A stretch of DNA of 33,029 nucleotides from an uncultured Bacteroidota bacterium (GCA_913055635.1 CAJXLK010000042.1:1-33029); one strand, 5' to 3'. Counted from the first letter of the stretch, positions 23,770 through 32,723 are shown. The notes: generated from the sequence alone by a model not told the origin. Numbers and translations are program-made.

Positions 23770-24540
23770 TTATTCATCCTGTTTTTTGGCTTCTTCCCAA
23801 ATGACATTCATCTCTTCCAGGGACATCTCTTTCAATGAGCGTCCTTTTTGCAGGGTGTTTGCCTCTAAATGTCGGAATCGCCGGATAAATTTTTTATTGG
23901 TTCGCTCCAGGGCATTTTCGGGGTCGATATCATAAAGGCGGGCGGCATTGATCAGGGAAAACAACAAATCGCCGAATTCCTGTTCGATGTGTGCCTGATC
24001 TTGTTGCTGGACTTCGCGTTCGAGTTCACCCAGTTCTTCGCGTACTTTGTTCCATATCTGTTCACGGCGGTCCCAGTCAAAGCCCACCCCACGCACCTTT
24101 TGCTGAATGCGGTTGGCTTTAATCATCGCTGGCAATGATCCGGGCACACCGGAGAGTATGGAGTGCTTGCCTTCTTTCATTTTGATCTCTTCCCAGTTTT
24201 CTTCCACCTGGCGGTGGTTCTCTACCTGGGTTTCTCCGAAGATGTGCGGATGGCGCTCGATAAGTTTGTCGCACAGCCCGTTGATTACATCGGTGATATC
24301 AAAGGCCTGTTTTTCCTGGGCTATTTTGGCATAAAAAACCACATGCAGCAGCAGGTCACCCAGCTCCTTTCTGATTTCCGGCATGTCGTCTTCAACAATG
24401 GCGTCGGCCAATTCGTAAGTCTCCTCGATCGTCAGGTTCCTTAAACTCTCCATGCTTTGTTTGCGGTCCCAGGGGCATTTTTCCCTGAGCTCATTCATGA
24501 TATTCAATAGTCGGTCAAATGCTTGCAGTGATTTTTTCAT
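23770..24540 (-). CDS. mazG: Nucleoside triphosphate pyrophosphohydrolase MazG
   Basis: MazG converts NTPs and dNTPs to monophosphates and pyrophosphate, removing abnormal nucleotides and, in E. coli, lowering ppGpp under starvation. The 256-aa protein has both MazG repeats. The first holds REKCPWDRKQSMESLRNLTI, EETYELADAI and EIRKELGDLLLHVVF, the EXXE...EXXD metal site. The second holds EELGELEREVQQQDQ and EQEFGDLLFSLINAARLY. The C-terminus RTNKKFIRRFRHLE and SLEEMNVIWEEAK match E. coli MazG. It is 46 nt downstream of the SAM hydrolase gene on the same strand. Confidence 0.95.
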   Translation of the reverse strand: MKKSLQAFDRLLNIMNELREKCPWDRKQSMESLRNLTIEETYELADAIVEDDMPEIRKELGDLLLHVVFYAKIAQEKQAFDITDVINGLCDKLIERHPHIFGETQVENHRQVEENWEEIKMKEGKHSILSGVPGSLPAMIKANRIQQKVRGVGFDWDRREQIWNKVREELGELEREVQQQDQAHIEQEFGDLLFSLINAARLYDIDPENALERTNKKFIRRFRHLEANTLQKGRSLKEMSLEEMNVIWEEAKKQDE

Positions 24541-24586
24541 GGTGTTGTATTTTTTCCATTCTCGATAAGTTATACCTCCCAGGGCC

Positions 24587-25360
24587 TCAGAAAAAAGTGA
24601 TCCGAACGGTGGAGTCGGTATCCAGCGAGAGGATCTGGGCGGCGTTGCCGCCGTTCATGGCGATTTCCAGGAGGTTCAGGGAATTGAACAGGGCCAGCAG
24701 TTCTCCTTCCGGGGCGTCATAGTAGTTGCTGCTGATCTGGTTGATTTTGTTGCTGTTGCTTTGTACAAAAATTTGGTATTTCCTGGAACGGGCCACCCGA
24801 TCAAATAAATCCTTTGATATATTGGTGATGGCGTTGTCAAAGGAGTCGATGTAGACGATTCGCCCAATGATTACTGACTCATCGATGGTCGGGCGCAATG
24901 GGATGCGTTTGTAGAAGGAAGGCTGCTGAGGGCCGAATTCATCGGGGCTTTTGCCTGAAATCAGCTGACTGGCCACTTCGGCAAACACACCTGCTGCCGG
25001 GAAGGTCGGAAGCGGGTTGGGCTGGTCTATACGAATGATTTGCTCAGGGGTCTGTTGAAAGATCAGTCCAAAGACTCCATTGTCGTTGCCCAGGAAATAG
25101 TGCCCATCATGAACCACCAGGATGGGATGCTGTTGATGGCCAAGGCTCTTGACGGCCATCACGTGAATCGTCCCCTGCGGAAAATGGGGGTAGGTATTGG
25201 CCAAAATGAAAGCCGCTTCAGGAACATGTAGGGGCTTGATTTGATGGGTGATCTCTATAATATGGGCATCATCATGGGCCTTCAGCAACTTGCCCTTGAA
25301 AGCTCCCGCATAGAAATCGTGCTTGTTCCAATCGGTGGTCAGTGTAACAATTGGCTTCAT
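24587..25360 (-). CDS. SAM hydroxide adenosyltransferase (DUF62 family)
   Basis: A 257-aa enzyme of the DUF62/SAM_HAT family, which hydrolyses S-adenosylmethionine to adenosine and methionine. It is related to fluorinases and chlorinases. Visible family segments: IVTLTTDWNKHDFYAGAFKG at the start, IIEITHQIKPLHVPEAAFIL, VGDD-like NDNGVFGLIF, GRIVYIDSFDNAITNISKDL and the C-terminal AMNGGNAAQIL. The Bacteroidota version has TTDW where others have TTDFG. It is transcribed divergently from phoH and ahead of mazG. Confidence 0.9.
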   Translation of the reverse strand: MKPIVTLTTDWNKHDFYAGAFKGKLLKAHDDAHIIEITHQIKPLHVPEAAFILANTYPHFPQGTIHVMAVKSLGHQQHPILVVHDGHYFLGNDNGVFGLIFQQTPEQIIRIDQPNPLPTFPAAGVFAEVASQLISGKSPDEFGPQQPSFYKRIPLRPTIDESVIIGRIVYIDSFDNAITNISKDLFDRVARSRKYQIFVQSNSNKINQISSNYYDAPEGELLALFNSLNLLEIAMNGGNAAQILSLDTDSTVRITFF

Positions 25361-25429
25361 AATGACCCCTTACCTGATATTGACCCGAATGATTTGACAG
25401 AGCCTTGCCTTTAATATCAAATAAATTAT

Positions 25430-25437
25430 TAGATTTG
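25430..25437 (+). promoter_or_regulatory. Candidate -7 element for phoH-purC
   Basis: TAGATTTG matches TAnnTTTG; a TTG at 25405-25407 is 22 nt upstream. The ATG at 25493 would give a leader of about 50 nt. Confidence 0.45.
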
Positions 25438-25492
25438 TTATTTGACACAAACCTGTTGCGGTGTCCAAAAGTACACAATATTTATCGAATTT

Positions 25493-26464
25493 ATGATGGA
25501 AAAGGTGATATATTTAGAGACCATTGAACCGGTTAATCTCTTTGGGGTCAAGAACAAGCGCCTGGAGAAACTCAAGGAGCATTATCCCAAGCTGAAGTTG
25601 ATCGCCCGGGGCAATGAATTGAAGGTGCAAGGGGAAGAGCAGGAGGTCCATGAATTTGAAGAGAAGGTGGATCTGATCGTAGAATACCTGAATAAATTCA
25701 AGAATCTTAAGGAGACCGAATTTGAAGCTTTGCTCAGCGATGAGGGGGAAGGCGAACAGATGATGAAGGCCAAGGAGAAGTCGGAGGATTCACTGGTCTA
25801 TGGCATTGATGCCCGTCCGATTCAGGCCCGCACGGTCAATCAGCGCAAGTTGGTGGAAGCCCATCAGAAGGACGATTTGGTTTTTGCCGTGGGCCCGGCC
25901 GGTACGGGCAAAACCTACACCGCCATTGCCCTGGCTGTTAAGGCCTTCAAAGAAAAGCGGGTGCGGCGCATCATCCTGACCCGTCCGGCTGTTGAGGCGG
26001 GTGAAAATCTCGGCTTTTTGCCCGGCGATATGAAGGAGAAGCTGGATCCTTATCTGCAACCCCTCTATGATGCCCTGCGCGATATGTTTCATCCACGCAA
26101 ACTCACCGAATTTATTGAAGAGGGAATCATTGAAATTGCCCCGCTGGCCTATATGAGAGGCCGAACCCTGGACAATGCCTTTGTTATCCTCGATGAAGCC
26201 CAAAATACCACCGTCAACCAGCTTAAGATGTTTTTAACCCGGATGGGGAAAAATGCCAAGTTTATCGTTACCGGCGATATTACCCAGATTGATTTGCCCC
26301 GCAAACAAAAAAGCGGGATGATTGAAGGTATGGAAATATTGAAGAACATTTCAGGCATCTCGATTGTATATTTTGACAAGCGCGATATCATCCGCCATGA
26401 ATTGGTAAAACAGATCGTAGAAGCTTATAGTGAATATATGAATCATCAGGATCCTAAAAATTAA
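25493..26464 (+). CDS. phoH: PhoH-like ATPase
   Basis: From the ATG at 25493 the protein is 323 aa. The N-terminal part (about residues 1-100) is a small RNA-binding-like domain ([35 protein letters not shown]). The ATPase core follows with Walker [35 protein letters not shown], Walker [21 protein letters not shown] and the sensor [14 protein letters not shown]. PhoH proteins are linked to RNA metabolism and phosphate stress, but the exact function is unsettled. The frame is open upstream from a TTG at 25442, but the conserved start is at or just after MMEKVIYLE. purC follows after four nt. Confidence 0.93.
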   Translation: MMEKVIYLETIEPVNLFGVKNKRLEKLKEHYPKLKLIARGNELKVQGEEQEVHEFEEKVDLIVEYLNKFKNLKETEFEALLSDEGEGEQMMKAKEKSEDSLVYGIDARPIQARTVNQRKLVEAHQKDDLVFAVGPAGTGKTYTAIALAVKAFKEKRVRRIILTRPAVEAGENLGFLPGDMKEKLDPYLQPLYDALRDMFHPRKLTEFIEEGIIEIAPLAYMRGRTLDNAFVILDEAQNTTVNQLKMFLTRMGKNAKFIVTGDITQIDLPRKQKSGMIEGMEILKNISGISIVYFDKRDIIRHELVKQIVEAYSEYMNHQDPKN

Positions 26465-26468
26465 ACCT

Positions 26469-27419
26469 ATGCAGAAACCCATTCTTCGCACCGATTTTCA
26501 GCTGCCCGGCCAAAAGGACGTTTATAAGGGCAAGGTACGGGATGTCTACAACATCAACGACGATCATCTGGTGATGATTGTTACCGACCGCATTTCAGCC
26601 TTTGATGTGGTTCTGCCCCGGGGCATCCCTTATAAGGGGCAGGTGCTTAATCAAATCGCCGACCGTTTCCTGGAGGCCAGCCAGCAGATTGTCCCCACCT
26701 GGAAGATTGCCACCCCCGACCCCAATGTGATGGTGGGCCATAAAACCGAACCCTATCCCATAGAAATGGTCGTACGCGGATATTTAACCGGCCACGCCTG
26801 GCGGGAATACCGCTCCGGAAAACGGCAAATCTGCGGCGAACCCCTGCCTGAAGGAATGCAGCAACATCAGAAGTTTGAACGTCCCATCATTACCCCCACC
26901 ACCAAAGCCCATGAAGGCCATGATGAAGATATCTCCAAAGATCAGATCATCAGCCAGGGCCTGGTTAGTAAAGAAGAATACGAACAACTGGAAGCATACA
27001 GCCTCCGGCTCTTTGAACAGGGTACCCGGATGGCCCGCGAAAAAGGCTTGCTGCTGGTCGATACCAAATATGAGTTCGGCAAGAAAAACGGACAGATCTA
27101 TTTGATCGATGAGGTCCATACCCCTGATTCTTCCCGTTATTTCTATGCCGATGGCTACCAGGAAAGATTGGACAATGGCCAGCCTCAACGCCAGCTTTCC
27201 AAGGAATTTGTCAGGGAATGGCTCGTTGAAAGAGGTTTCCAGGGTGAAGAAGGCCAGAATGTACCCGATATGAGCGACGATTTTATTGAACAAGTCTCCC
27301 AACGCTATATTGAACTTTTTGAGCAAATTACCGGCGAGCCATTTCAATATACCGAAAGTGAACATGTAGAGCAACGGATAGAACAAAATATCCGCCAGCA
27401 ATTGGAACAACTCAAATGA
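26469..27419 (+). CDS. purC: SAICAR synthetase
   Basis: PurC joins CAIR and aspartate with ATP to give SAICAR in de novo purine synthesis. The 316-aa protein has the expected segments: [11 protein letters not shown] (nucleotide-binding loop), [54 protein letters not shown] and [14 protein letters not shown]. The length is that of the longer Bacteroidota/eukaryote-like form. It is coupled to phoH (4-nt gap) and closed by the terminator at 27511. Confidence 0.96.
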   Translation: MQKPILRTDFQLPGQKDVYKGKVRDVYNINDDHLVMIVTDRISAFDVVLPRGIPYKGQVLNQIADRFLEASQQIVPTWKIATPDPNVMVGHKTEPYPIEMVVRGYLTGHAWREYRSGKRQICGEPLPEGMQQHQKFERPIITPTTKAHEGHDEDISKDQIISQGLVSKEEYEQLEAYSLRLFEQGTRMAREKGLLLVDTKYEFGKKNGQIYLIDEVHTPDSSRYFYADGYQERLDNGQPQRQLSKEFVREWLVERGFQGEEGQNVPDMSDDFIEQVSQRYIELFEQITGEPFQYTESEHVEQRIEQNIRQQLEQLK

Positions 27420-27510
27420 GTAGGTCTGCCCAGAGCACTGAAAACCCGCCCCGGGTGATCGCTTTGCCCACGGGCAATTGTAACCCCTAACGAAAGTAAA
27501 CTTTTACCGG

Positions 27511-27549
27511 AAAAGCCCCCGAAAGGAACCCACCTTTCGGGGCTTTTTT
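27511..27549 (+). terminator. Rho-independent terminator of phoH-purC
   Basis: An arm AAAAGCCCCCGAAAGG (27511-27526) pairs, with one bulged C, with CCTTTCGGGGCTTTT (from 27533), followed by a T-run. Confidence 0.85.
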
Positions 27550-27898
27550 ATCTGCTGGCTTTGTCCCAATCCAATGACGCAGTTTCATTGCCCGCATCTG
27601 TTTCAATCTGATGATGGAAGCGCTTATGCCTTTCCCATGGTGGAAGGGACCGCTCAGGTGCCGGCTTTGCTTTTTAAGGGTGGAATGGTTCGCGGCATGG
27701 GTCTAATCGGTCGTATTCAACATTTTAAGGTGGCTTGTATTTTTTCTTCCTTGGGGTTGTCCAAATGCAGCTTGGTATTTTGAACCGTATCCTGCTTTTA
27801 ATTTTTCAATAGAACATAATTGGCTTACCCGTATGGCTTTGTGATTGGGTTGGTTATGTAAATAAAAGAATTTTAATTACTTAAATAATCAATTCAAA

Positions 27899-27930
27899 TT
27901 TGGTTTTTACTTGAATATTGACTATGTTTG
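27899..27930 (+). promoter_or_regulatory. Complete Bacteroidota-type promoter with no gene behind it
   Basis: TTTG (27899-27902), a 20-nt spacer and TATGTTTG (27923-27930) match the Bacteroidota consensus TTTG-N19/20-TAnnTTTG at every fixed position. Transcription would start at about 27937 and run into the IS at 28126 without crossing an evident gene. Confidence 0.7.
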
Positions 27931-28125
27931 CACAGAACTAATTGACAACATGTGCTCACAATAATAATTAATTAACACACTGTTAGTATTTTATGTTACC
28001 TCAGCATCATGTCAACGGCGATTATCCCCAGCCTGCTTATTGCTTTCATCTAATTGGATGAAGGCGTAGATCCTCACTTTCGTCATTTTTTTCTTAAACT
28101 GCCTCATTTTGGGTTAATTTTTTTC

Positions 28126-28150
28126 TGGTTCATCCGGTTAATGCGTAGGT
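28126..28150 (+). repeat. Left terminal inverted repeat of the ISL3 element
   Basis: This 25-bp repeat is the exact reverse complement of 29409-29433. Confidence 0.92.
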
Positions 28151-28176
28151 AATATGTATAAATAAACTGGAAGTCA

Positions 28177-28184
28177 TAACTTTG
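28177..28184 (+). promoter_or_regulatory. -7 element of the transposase promoter
   Basis: TAACTTTG matches TAnnTTTG and lies 30 nt before the transposase ATG. No clear -33 TTTG is seen. Confidence 0.55.
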
Positions 28185-28214
28185 TATAGTTAACCAAAAA
28201 AATACAAAAGACTT

Positions 28215-29429
28215 ATGACAACCAGTTTATTATTCCATGTGTATGGTCTGAGGGACCAAGAGTTATTAAGAACTGATTTTAAATACTCAGCCGTGACTGT
28301 CAAAGTTAAAACAAAAGAAGATAAATTGCAATGTTCCCATTGCCATAGCTGGCAAGTAATAAAATCAGGAACGAAAGAACGTCTTTTCAGGGGTATTCCT
28401 ATCGGTTCAAGACCTGTGTACATCATAATTAAAGTTCAGCGCTTAGAATGCAAACAGTGCGGTCGTATAAGACAAGAGAAAATAAAATTTGCCAGGCCAA
28501 AATCGCATTATTTGAATAGTTTTCGTCGCTATGTATTGGAACTCTCCAGGATCGGAACCATATCTGATATAGCCGACCATCTTGGAATTGGATGGGATGT
28601 GGTCAAGGAAATCCAGAAAGAATATTTGCTTAAAAATTATGGTCGACCCAATCTGGAAAATGTTGAATATATTGCTATTGACGAATTTGCCATTGAAAAG
28701 GGACATAAATACATGACTGTTGTATATGACCTGGTCAGTGGTGTGATTTTATATGCCGCCAAAGGTAAAGATGCCGAAAGCCTCGAAGGCTTTTGGAGGA
28801 GACTAAAGAAAAAAGATGTACATATTAAAGCCGCTGCTATAGACATGTCACCGGCATATATATCAGCAGTATCAACCAACGTACCTGAGGCTCAGATTGT
28901 ATTTGACCGGTTTCATATTAAAAGACAATTCAATGAGCAAATAACAAAATTAAGAAGAGATTTATATCGACAAGAGACTGATCTGGGCAAAAAAGACCTT
29001 TTAAAGGGTACCAGATGGCTGCTTTTGAAAAACAAAGAAAACCTTGACTCTCAGAAAAACGAACACGCGCGCTTGCAAGAAGCACTAGATATAAACCGTC
29101 CTTTGGCCATAGCCTACTATATGAAAGAAGAATTGGATCTTATATGGGAACAAGATAACCGCGAGGAAGCAGAAAAAGTATTAGGAAGCTGGGTTGCCAA
29201 AGCATTTGCCTGTGGGGTACCCAGGCTAAAGAAATTTGCAAATTCCCTTTTAGCTCATCGATCAGGAATTTTTGCATGGTATGATTATCCCATATCCACT
29301 GGTCCTTTAGAGGGAATCAATAATAAGATTAAAACAATGAAAAGACAGGCTTATGGTTTTAGAGATGATGAGTTTTTTATTCTTAAGTTATATAGTCTTC
29401 ATGAGAAGACCTACGCATTAACCGGATGA
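28215..29429 (+). CDS. ISL3 family transposase
   Basis: A 404-aa transposase. An N-terminal zinc finger (C40, C43, C79, C82 in CSHCHSWQ and LECKQCGRI) is followed by an HTH-like region (ISDIADHLGIGWDVVKEI) and the DDE catalytic domain: D156 in IAIDEFAI, D210 or D231 in AAAIDMSPAY and FDRFHIKRQF, and the Glu in GPLEGINNKIKTMKRQAYGF. These are the ISL3 family signatures. All expected regions are present and the frame is intact, so the protein may be functional. Its GC content is lower than that of the housekeeping genes to the left. Confidence 0.95.
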   Translation: MTTSLLFHVYGLRDQELLRTDFKYSAVTVKVKTKEDKLQCSHCHSWQVIKSGTKERLFRGIPIGSRPVYIIIKVQRLECKQCGRIRQEKIKFARPKSHYLNSFRRYVLELSRIGTISDIADHLGIGWDVVKEIQKEYLLKNYGRPNLENVEYIAIDEFAIEKGHKYMTVVYDLVSGVILYAAKGKDAESLEGFWRRLKKKDVHIKAAAIDMSPAYISAVSTNVPEAQIVFDRFHIKRQFNEQITKLRRDLYRQETDLGKKDLLKGTRWLLLKNKENLDSQKNEHARLQEALDINRPLAIAYYMKEELDLIWEQDNREEAEKVLGSWVAKAFACGVPRLKKFANSLLAHRSGIFAWYDYPISTGPLEGINNKIKTMKRQAYGFRDDEFFILKLYSLHEKTYALTG

Positions 29430-29433
29430 ACCA
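29409..29433 (-). repeat. Right terminal inverted repeat of the ISL3 element
   Basis: This is the exact reverse complement of 28126-28150. The transposase stop codon (29427-29429) lies within it. Confidence 0.92.
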
Positions 29434-29572
29434 TTTTTAGTGATGTTTGAGCCAATGTAAATCATCTGGAAAAAGATTCGGAATTCCTTAGTATAAAAAC
29501 TTCTGTTATGCATTTGTAAATAGCAAATAAATAGCCATCAATTTTTCGCAATGTTATTTCCCCAGTTTATTT

Positions 29573-29818
29573 ATGCTAAAAGACAGAAACTATGATTATT
29601 ACAGGGTAGAAGATTTTGTTTTGGATCCATGTTTCAGGGATTGGGCATTGAATAGGGGCACGGCACAGAGTATTTACTGGCATTTATGGATTTTCCATCA
29701 TCCAGAAAAATATCAGGACATTCAGGAGGCCAGGATGATTCTATACATACTGCACCCCGCCTTTATTCCGAAAAAGGAAATCGGGAAAGAATTAAAGTGG
29801 CAGGAGATGTGCAATTGA
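29573..29818 (+). pseudogene. FecR-like anti-sigma factor, N-terminal remnant (81 aa)
   Basis: The 81 codons match the N-terminal domain of Bacteroidota FecR-type anti-sigma factors: YYRVEDFVLDPCFRDWAL, then WHLWIFHHPEKYQDIQEARM. Full proteins are about 320-390 aa with a membrane helix and a periplasmic FecR domain; here the frame stops after the cytoplasmic helices and no membrane helix follows before the next gene. Such proteins normally follow an ECF sigma factor and control a SusC/SusD pair; neither is present. The sigma gene may have been lost near the ISL3 insertion 140 nt upstream. It is probably a decaying gene, although a free cytoplasmic anti-sigma domain is possible. Confidence 0.7.
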
Positions 29819-29926
29819 AAAGAACTGGAAAGAAACAACAATATGAATCAAATGGCAGGAAGGAAAGGGTGGCTGGTATAATAAACGATTGATTTAATCG
29901 AGTTTATACAATGAAGAAGATGTAGA

Positions 29927-30928
29927 ATGAGGAAAAATCTTATCAGAACGATATTGTTTTTTTTAACAGGTGCTGGACTGTTTTGGTATGTTTATCGCAA
30001 CCTGGAGATTCATAAAATTCAGGATACTTTGTCGGAATTAAAATATGGCTGGATATTCCTGTCTTTTTTTCTGGGGTTATCCAGTCATTTTTTACGGGCG
30101 GTACGATGGAAGATGCTGATTCAACCTATGGGACATCAACCCAGGACATTGAATCTTTTTTTATCGGTGTTGGTATTATATTTTATTAATTTGGTGATAC
30201 CCCGTGGAGGTGAAATTGCCCGGTGCGGGACAGTCACAAAATTCGAGCAGATACCTTTTGTAAAGCTGGTTGGTACGGTTTTCGTGGAGCGTTTAACGGA
30301 TGTAGTTGCTTTCTTTTTGATCTTTGCGGGCCTCCTTTTCTGGAAGCTTGATGTGGTAAAACAGATGTTTTCTGGTCTGAAATATGATTTTACAGGATAT
30401 GATTTCCGGATTTTTTGGCTAGTTGGCGCAGTTTTTTTTATCGTGCTGGTTTATTGGTTGTCCAGAAAGCTGGGATGGTTGGATCGATTGTCTTCCCGTA
30501 TTAAAAGGTTGAAGGAAGATATCAAAGAAGGGGTTCAGTCGGTATTGTTATTGAGAAATAAAAGTTTGTATCTCGTATATACGCTATTAATTTTTGTCTT
30601 ATGGCTGTTCATGTTGTATGTCATTTTCTTTGCTTATACACCCACCAGCGACATGAGCTTTGCCGCCGCCATCTTTGCCTATACCGTTGGGACTTTTGCC
30701 TACCTATTACCTATTCAGGCTGGAATAGGGGTCTGGCATTTTCTGATCATTCAGGCCTTGTTCCTTTTCGGCCTCGAAAAGGAATTTGGGATGATGTATG
30801 CTCTGATCGCCCATACTTTTACCAACTTGGTTTATCTGATATTTGGTGGAATTGGATTCGTTTTATTGCCCTTTTTCAATCAAAATTCCGGGTTTAAATT
30901 TGAAAAGCTACAGCTTATGAATGATTAA
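29927..30928 (+). CDS. LPG-synthase/AglD-type membrane protein (UPF0104 flippase-like)
   Basis: A 333-aa polytopic membrane protein with about eight helices. Family motifs are LSSHFLRAVRWKMLIQP in the second cytoplasmic loop, LFLSVLVLYFINLVIPRGGE, ARCGTVTKFEQIPF, and the C-terminal LLPIQAGIGVWHFLIIQALF with a conserved Gly-rich turn. This is the lysylphosphatidylglycerol synthase transmembrane (AglD/UPF0104) family, whose members move or modify lipid-linked substrates. The soluble aminoacyl-transferase half of MprF is absent, so lipid lysylation is not implied. Its location next to polysaccharide-type genes suggests a role in envelope glycan or lipid handling; that is inference. Confidence 0.85.
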   Translation: MRKNLIRTILFFLTGAGLFWYVYRNLEIHKIQDTLSELKYGWIFLSFFLGLSSHFLRAVRWKMLIQPMGHQPRTLNLFLSVLVLYFINLVIPRGGEIARCGTVTKFEQIPFVKLVGTVFVERLTDVVAFFLIFAGLLFWKLDVVKQMFSGLKYDFTGYDFRIFWLVGAVFFIVLVYWLSRKLGWLDRLSSRIKRLKEDIKEGVQSVLLLRNKSLYLVYTLLIFVLWLFMLYVIFFAYTPTSDMSFAAAIFAYTVGTFAYLLPIQAGIGVWHFLIIQALFLFGLEKEFGMMYALIAHTFTNLVYLIFGGIGFVLLPFFNQNSGFKFEKLQLMND

Positions 30929-30946
30929 AATTAGGTATTTGTATCT

Positions 30947-30968
30947 AATGATAATTATAATTATCATT
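30947..30968. repeat. Perfect 22-bp AT-rich palindrome
   Basis: AATGATAATTATAATTATCA plus TT reads the same on both strands and is followed by TTTT. It lies 19 nt after the flippase-like gene stop and can act as an AT-rich terminator. It marks the start of the AT-rich right end. Confidence 0.6.
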
Positions 30969-31065
30969 TTTGATCTTTAAAGGTTTTTTATAAATAGCTC
31001 TTAATTACTTCATCCCTGTATTTGAATTGAATGCATTTGTACTTATTATGTTTAAAAGATTTGTA

Positions 31066-31893
31066 TTAGTCGTGAAATTTATAATCTTTCTCTTTATTAA
31101 GATTGGAATTTCTGTTGTCATCGATCAAGGACCATCGTTTATCTAACTGCTGTTTCAACGAAGAATTGTCAAAATTGTATCCAAAAATTTCGATATCTTT
31201 TTTATATATATGGGCAACAATATCCTTCATTTCATTGGTATAATAATCTTTATAATTATGTTTTCTATTTCCTGACTTATTTTCATGTTTAAGATATACA
31301 TCAGCATCCATTGATAGTTTATTCTTAATATATTTGAAATCATTTTCAATATTTTCAAAAAAACCTATGAAATCTACTAATATTTTTTTATTATAGGGGG
31401 TAAGTAAGAATTTATATTGTGGTTTAAAATGAAGATGTCGTCGAATATTTCGTTTAAATAAACCTATTTTAATAAATTCCTCAAAATTATCAAAAGCCTT
31501 AAGATTGATAGCTGCCCATTTTTCATCTATTTCATTCATACCCCCATTTTTTAGGAATGAATATGCAGAAAAAACTCTTTCCCATGGGTTTCGTACAAAA
31601 GTAAACTTGAAATAATTTAGAAATTCTTCCTTTGAATAAATTATTTGATACTTCTTTATTGAAATATGACCAGGGCCTAAGTTCCCAAATAAAGTCTTAG
31701 AAAGTGATATCCCTGCGGTTTTGGGTATGTGAATAAAAATGCATTTATAATGATCAAAAGATTTATAAGAATAGTCGTTAGTAACTATACTTCTTTTCTC
31801 TTGAAGCCGATTAAATGTTTTATTTTTATAGATTTTATATAACCTACTACGGGTTTTATATGGCAGTAAAAAGAAGGTTTTTTCTACTATCAT
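31066..31893 (-). CDS. PAPS-dependent sulfotransferase
   Basis: A 275-aa protein of the Sulfotransfer_2-like family. The 5'-phosphosulfate loop is in FIHIPKTAGISLSKTLFG (about residues 53-70) and the 3'-phosphate motif in FTFVRNPWERVFSAYSFL (about 97-114). These enzymes move sulfate from PAPS to a sugar hydroxyl, here probably on a surface polysaccharide, since the gene follows a glycosyltransferase fragment by 22 nt. The gene is far richer in A and T than the genes left of 27.4 kb, a mark of recent transfer or of a polysaccharide locus. No signal peptide or anchor is seen. Confidence 0.88.
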   Translation of the reverse strand: MIVEKTFFLLPYKTRSRLYKIYKNKTFNRLQEKRSIVTNDYSYKSFDHYKCIFIHIPKTAGISLSKTLFGNLGPGHISIKKYQIIYSKEEFLNYFKFTFVRNPWERVFSAYSFLKNGGMNEIDEKWAAINLKAFDNFEEFIKIGLFKRNIRRHLHFKPQYKFLLTPYNKKILVDFIGFFENIENDFKYIKNKLSMDADVYLKHENKSGNRKHNYKDYYTNEMKDIVAHIYKKDIEIFGYNFDNSSLKQQLDKRWSLIDDNRNSNLNKEKDYKFHD

Positions 31894-31915
31894 TATTATT
31901 CCCTTTTAAATGTTT

Positions 31916-32455
31916 CTACTTCAGATTGTGTTCCGTATGTAAAGTATGTTCATTATACCCCATTTTCCCTTTGTTACTAATTATATTAAATAATTTTTGA
32001 AGTTTTTTGTCAGGGCGGAGATATGTATGGTAATACTTCCTGTTATTTTTTTGAATATTTTCTCTCAGATCTTTATCCTTATATAATAAGTCTACTTTTT
32101 CCACACAGTCATCAACATTTTCATATTTTAAGTAATTTTCCCCGTCCACAAATTTCCCCAATAATTGAAATTTTTCAATTGGATTGGAAACTATGGCCAT
32201 ACCATGTGCTAAATATTCACCCATTTTCCATCCAATACTATGTTCAAGGCCCTGATTAGCTACTCCTATACTGCATTTTTTCAAAATGTTCAAGTACTTA
32301 TTTTTGTGCCCTTCTTTATATTTTAATAGTACTTCCTTATATTTTTGATTGTTTAATCGTTTTTCAGAAAAATTATCTTTCTGAATTCCTCCCAGAAAAT
32401 TACCACCGTACTTTTTTTTAAGTTCCATGCAAATATTAATTCTTTGAGAATTCAT
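31916..32455 (-). CDS. Glycosyltransferase (group 1 type), C-terminal part only
   Basis: From the first ATG (32455) the frame gives 179 aa, but it stays open without a start codon up to 32626, and the upstream residues (NNIIFRARLWDPKR) belong to the same protein. The C-terminal GT-B donor half is clear: LEHSIGWKMGEYLAHGMAIV, then VDGENYLKYENVDDCVEKVD and ENIQKNNRKYYHTYLRPDKK. A complete enzyme would be about 350-380 aa, so the N-terminal acceptor half is missing. Either the gene is broken by the sequence to its right or the contig is wrongly joined there. It lies just upstream of the sulfotransferase in the same direction and is AT-rich. Confidence 0.75.
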   Translation of the reverse strand: MNSQRINICMELKKKYGGNFLGGIQKDNFSEKRLNNQKYKEVLLKYKEGHKNKYLNILKKCSIGVANQGLEHSIGWKMGEYLAHGMAIVSNPIEKFQLLGKFVDGENYLKYENVDDCVEKVDLLYKDKDLRENIQKNNRKYYHTYLRPDKKLQKLFNIISNKGKMGYNEHTLHTEHNLK

Positions 32456-32585
32456 GATTTTTCTCTCTTCTTTTTTCCATAAAGTATTATTACGCTTTGG
32501 GTCCCATAACCGCGCTCTGAAAATAATGTTGTTTTTAGGGCATGTGTCAGTTTCTGTGGTTTTTAGGTGGCTTGTTCCAATGGAA

Positions 32586-32711
32586 TTATTTATATTTAGT
32601 ATTTTTGATAAATTTTTTATACTGCTTTACAGTAAATCTTTCGCCATATTTTTTAGAGCATTTAATAAAAGCTGTTTCAATATTATTGTCGCAACTATTA
32701 GTCTGCTCCAT
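32586..32711 (-). CDS. Small 41-aa frame, possible homing-endonuclease-associated repeat
   Basis: An ATG at 32711 follows a good Shine-Dalgarno-like GGGTGGTGAG and gives 41 codons ending in TAA. The text IETAFIKCSKKYGERFTVKQ YKKF resembles the first half of the HNH/homing-endonuclease-associated repeat (a helix, then G-x-T-v-x-x-Y). Past the stop the same frame reads FHWNKP, reminiscent of the FGSWNKA that ends such repeats, so this may be a repeat interrupted by a stop. It overlaps the open upstream end of the glycosyltransferase frame and begins 12 nt after the HTH fragment. The family suggestion is weak. Confidence 0.35.
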   Translation of the reverse strand: MEQTNSCDNNIETAFIKCSKKYGERFTVKQYKKFIKNTKYK

Positions 32712-32723
32712 ACTCACCACCCT

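Larger units (their letters stand above)
27420..28125. other. Gene-poor region left of the insertion sequence
   Basis: It holds the purC terminator and a promoter-like element at 27899-27930. A 69-codon plus-strand frame (27574-27783) has no recognisable features. The stretch from 27790 is AT-rich, and a small TTCATC/GATGAA hairpin lies at about 28044-28062. No gene follows the promoter before the IS. Confidence 0.5.
28126..29433 (+). mobile_element. ISL3-family insertion sequence
   Basis: A 1308-bp element bounded by 25-bp perfect terminal inverted repeats (28126-28150 and 29409-29433, beginning TGGTTCATCCGG). It has one transposase gene with an internal promoter, and the transposase stop lies inside the right repeat. 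ISL3 elements usually make 8-bp target duplications; here the left flank is a T/C tract and the right flank TTTTTAGT, so no clear duplication is seen. The element looks intact and may be active. Confidence 0.92.

Noticed and set aside
27574-27783. 69-codon plus-strand frame between the purC terminator and the IS
   Set aside because: It has no recognisable motif, no promoter between the terminator and its ATG, and an equally open antisense frame, so I do not call it a gene.
29686-29892. 68-codon plus-strand frame overlapping the FecR remnant
   Set aside because: It is out of frame with the FecR-like domain, and its Lys/Arg/Gly-rich text matches nothing.
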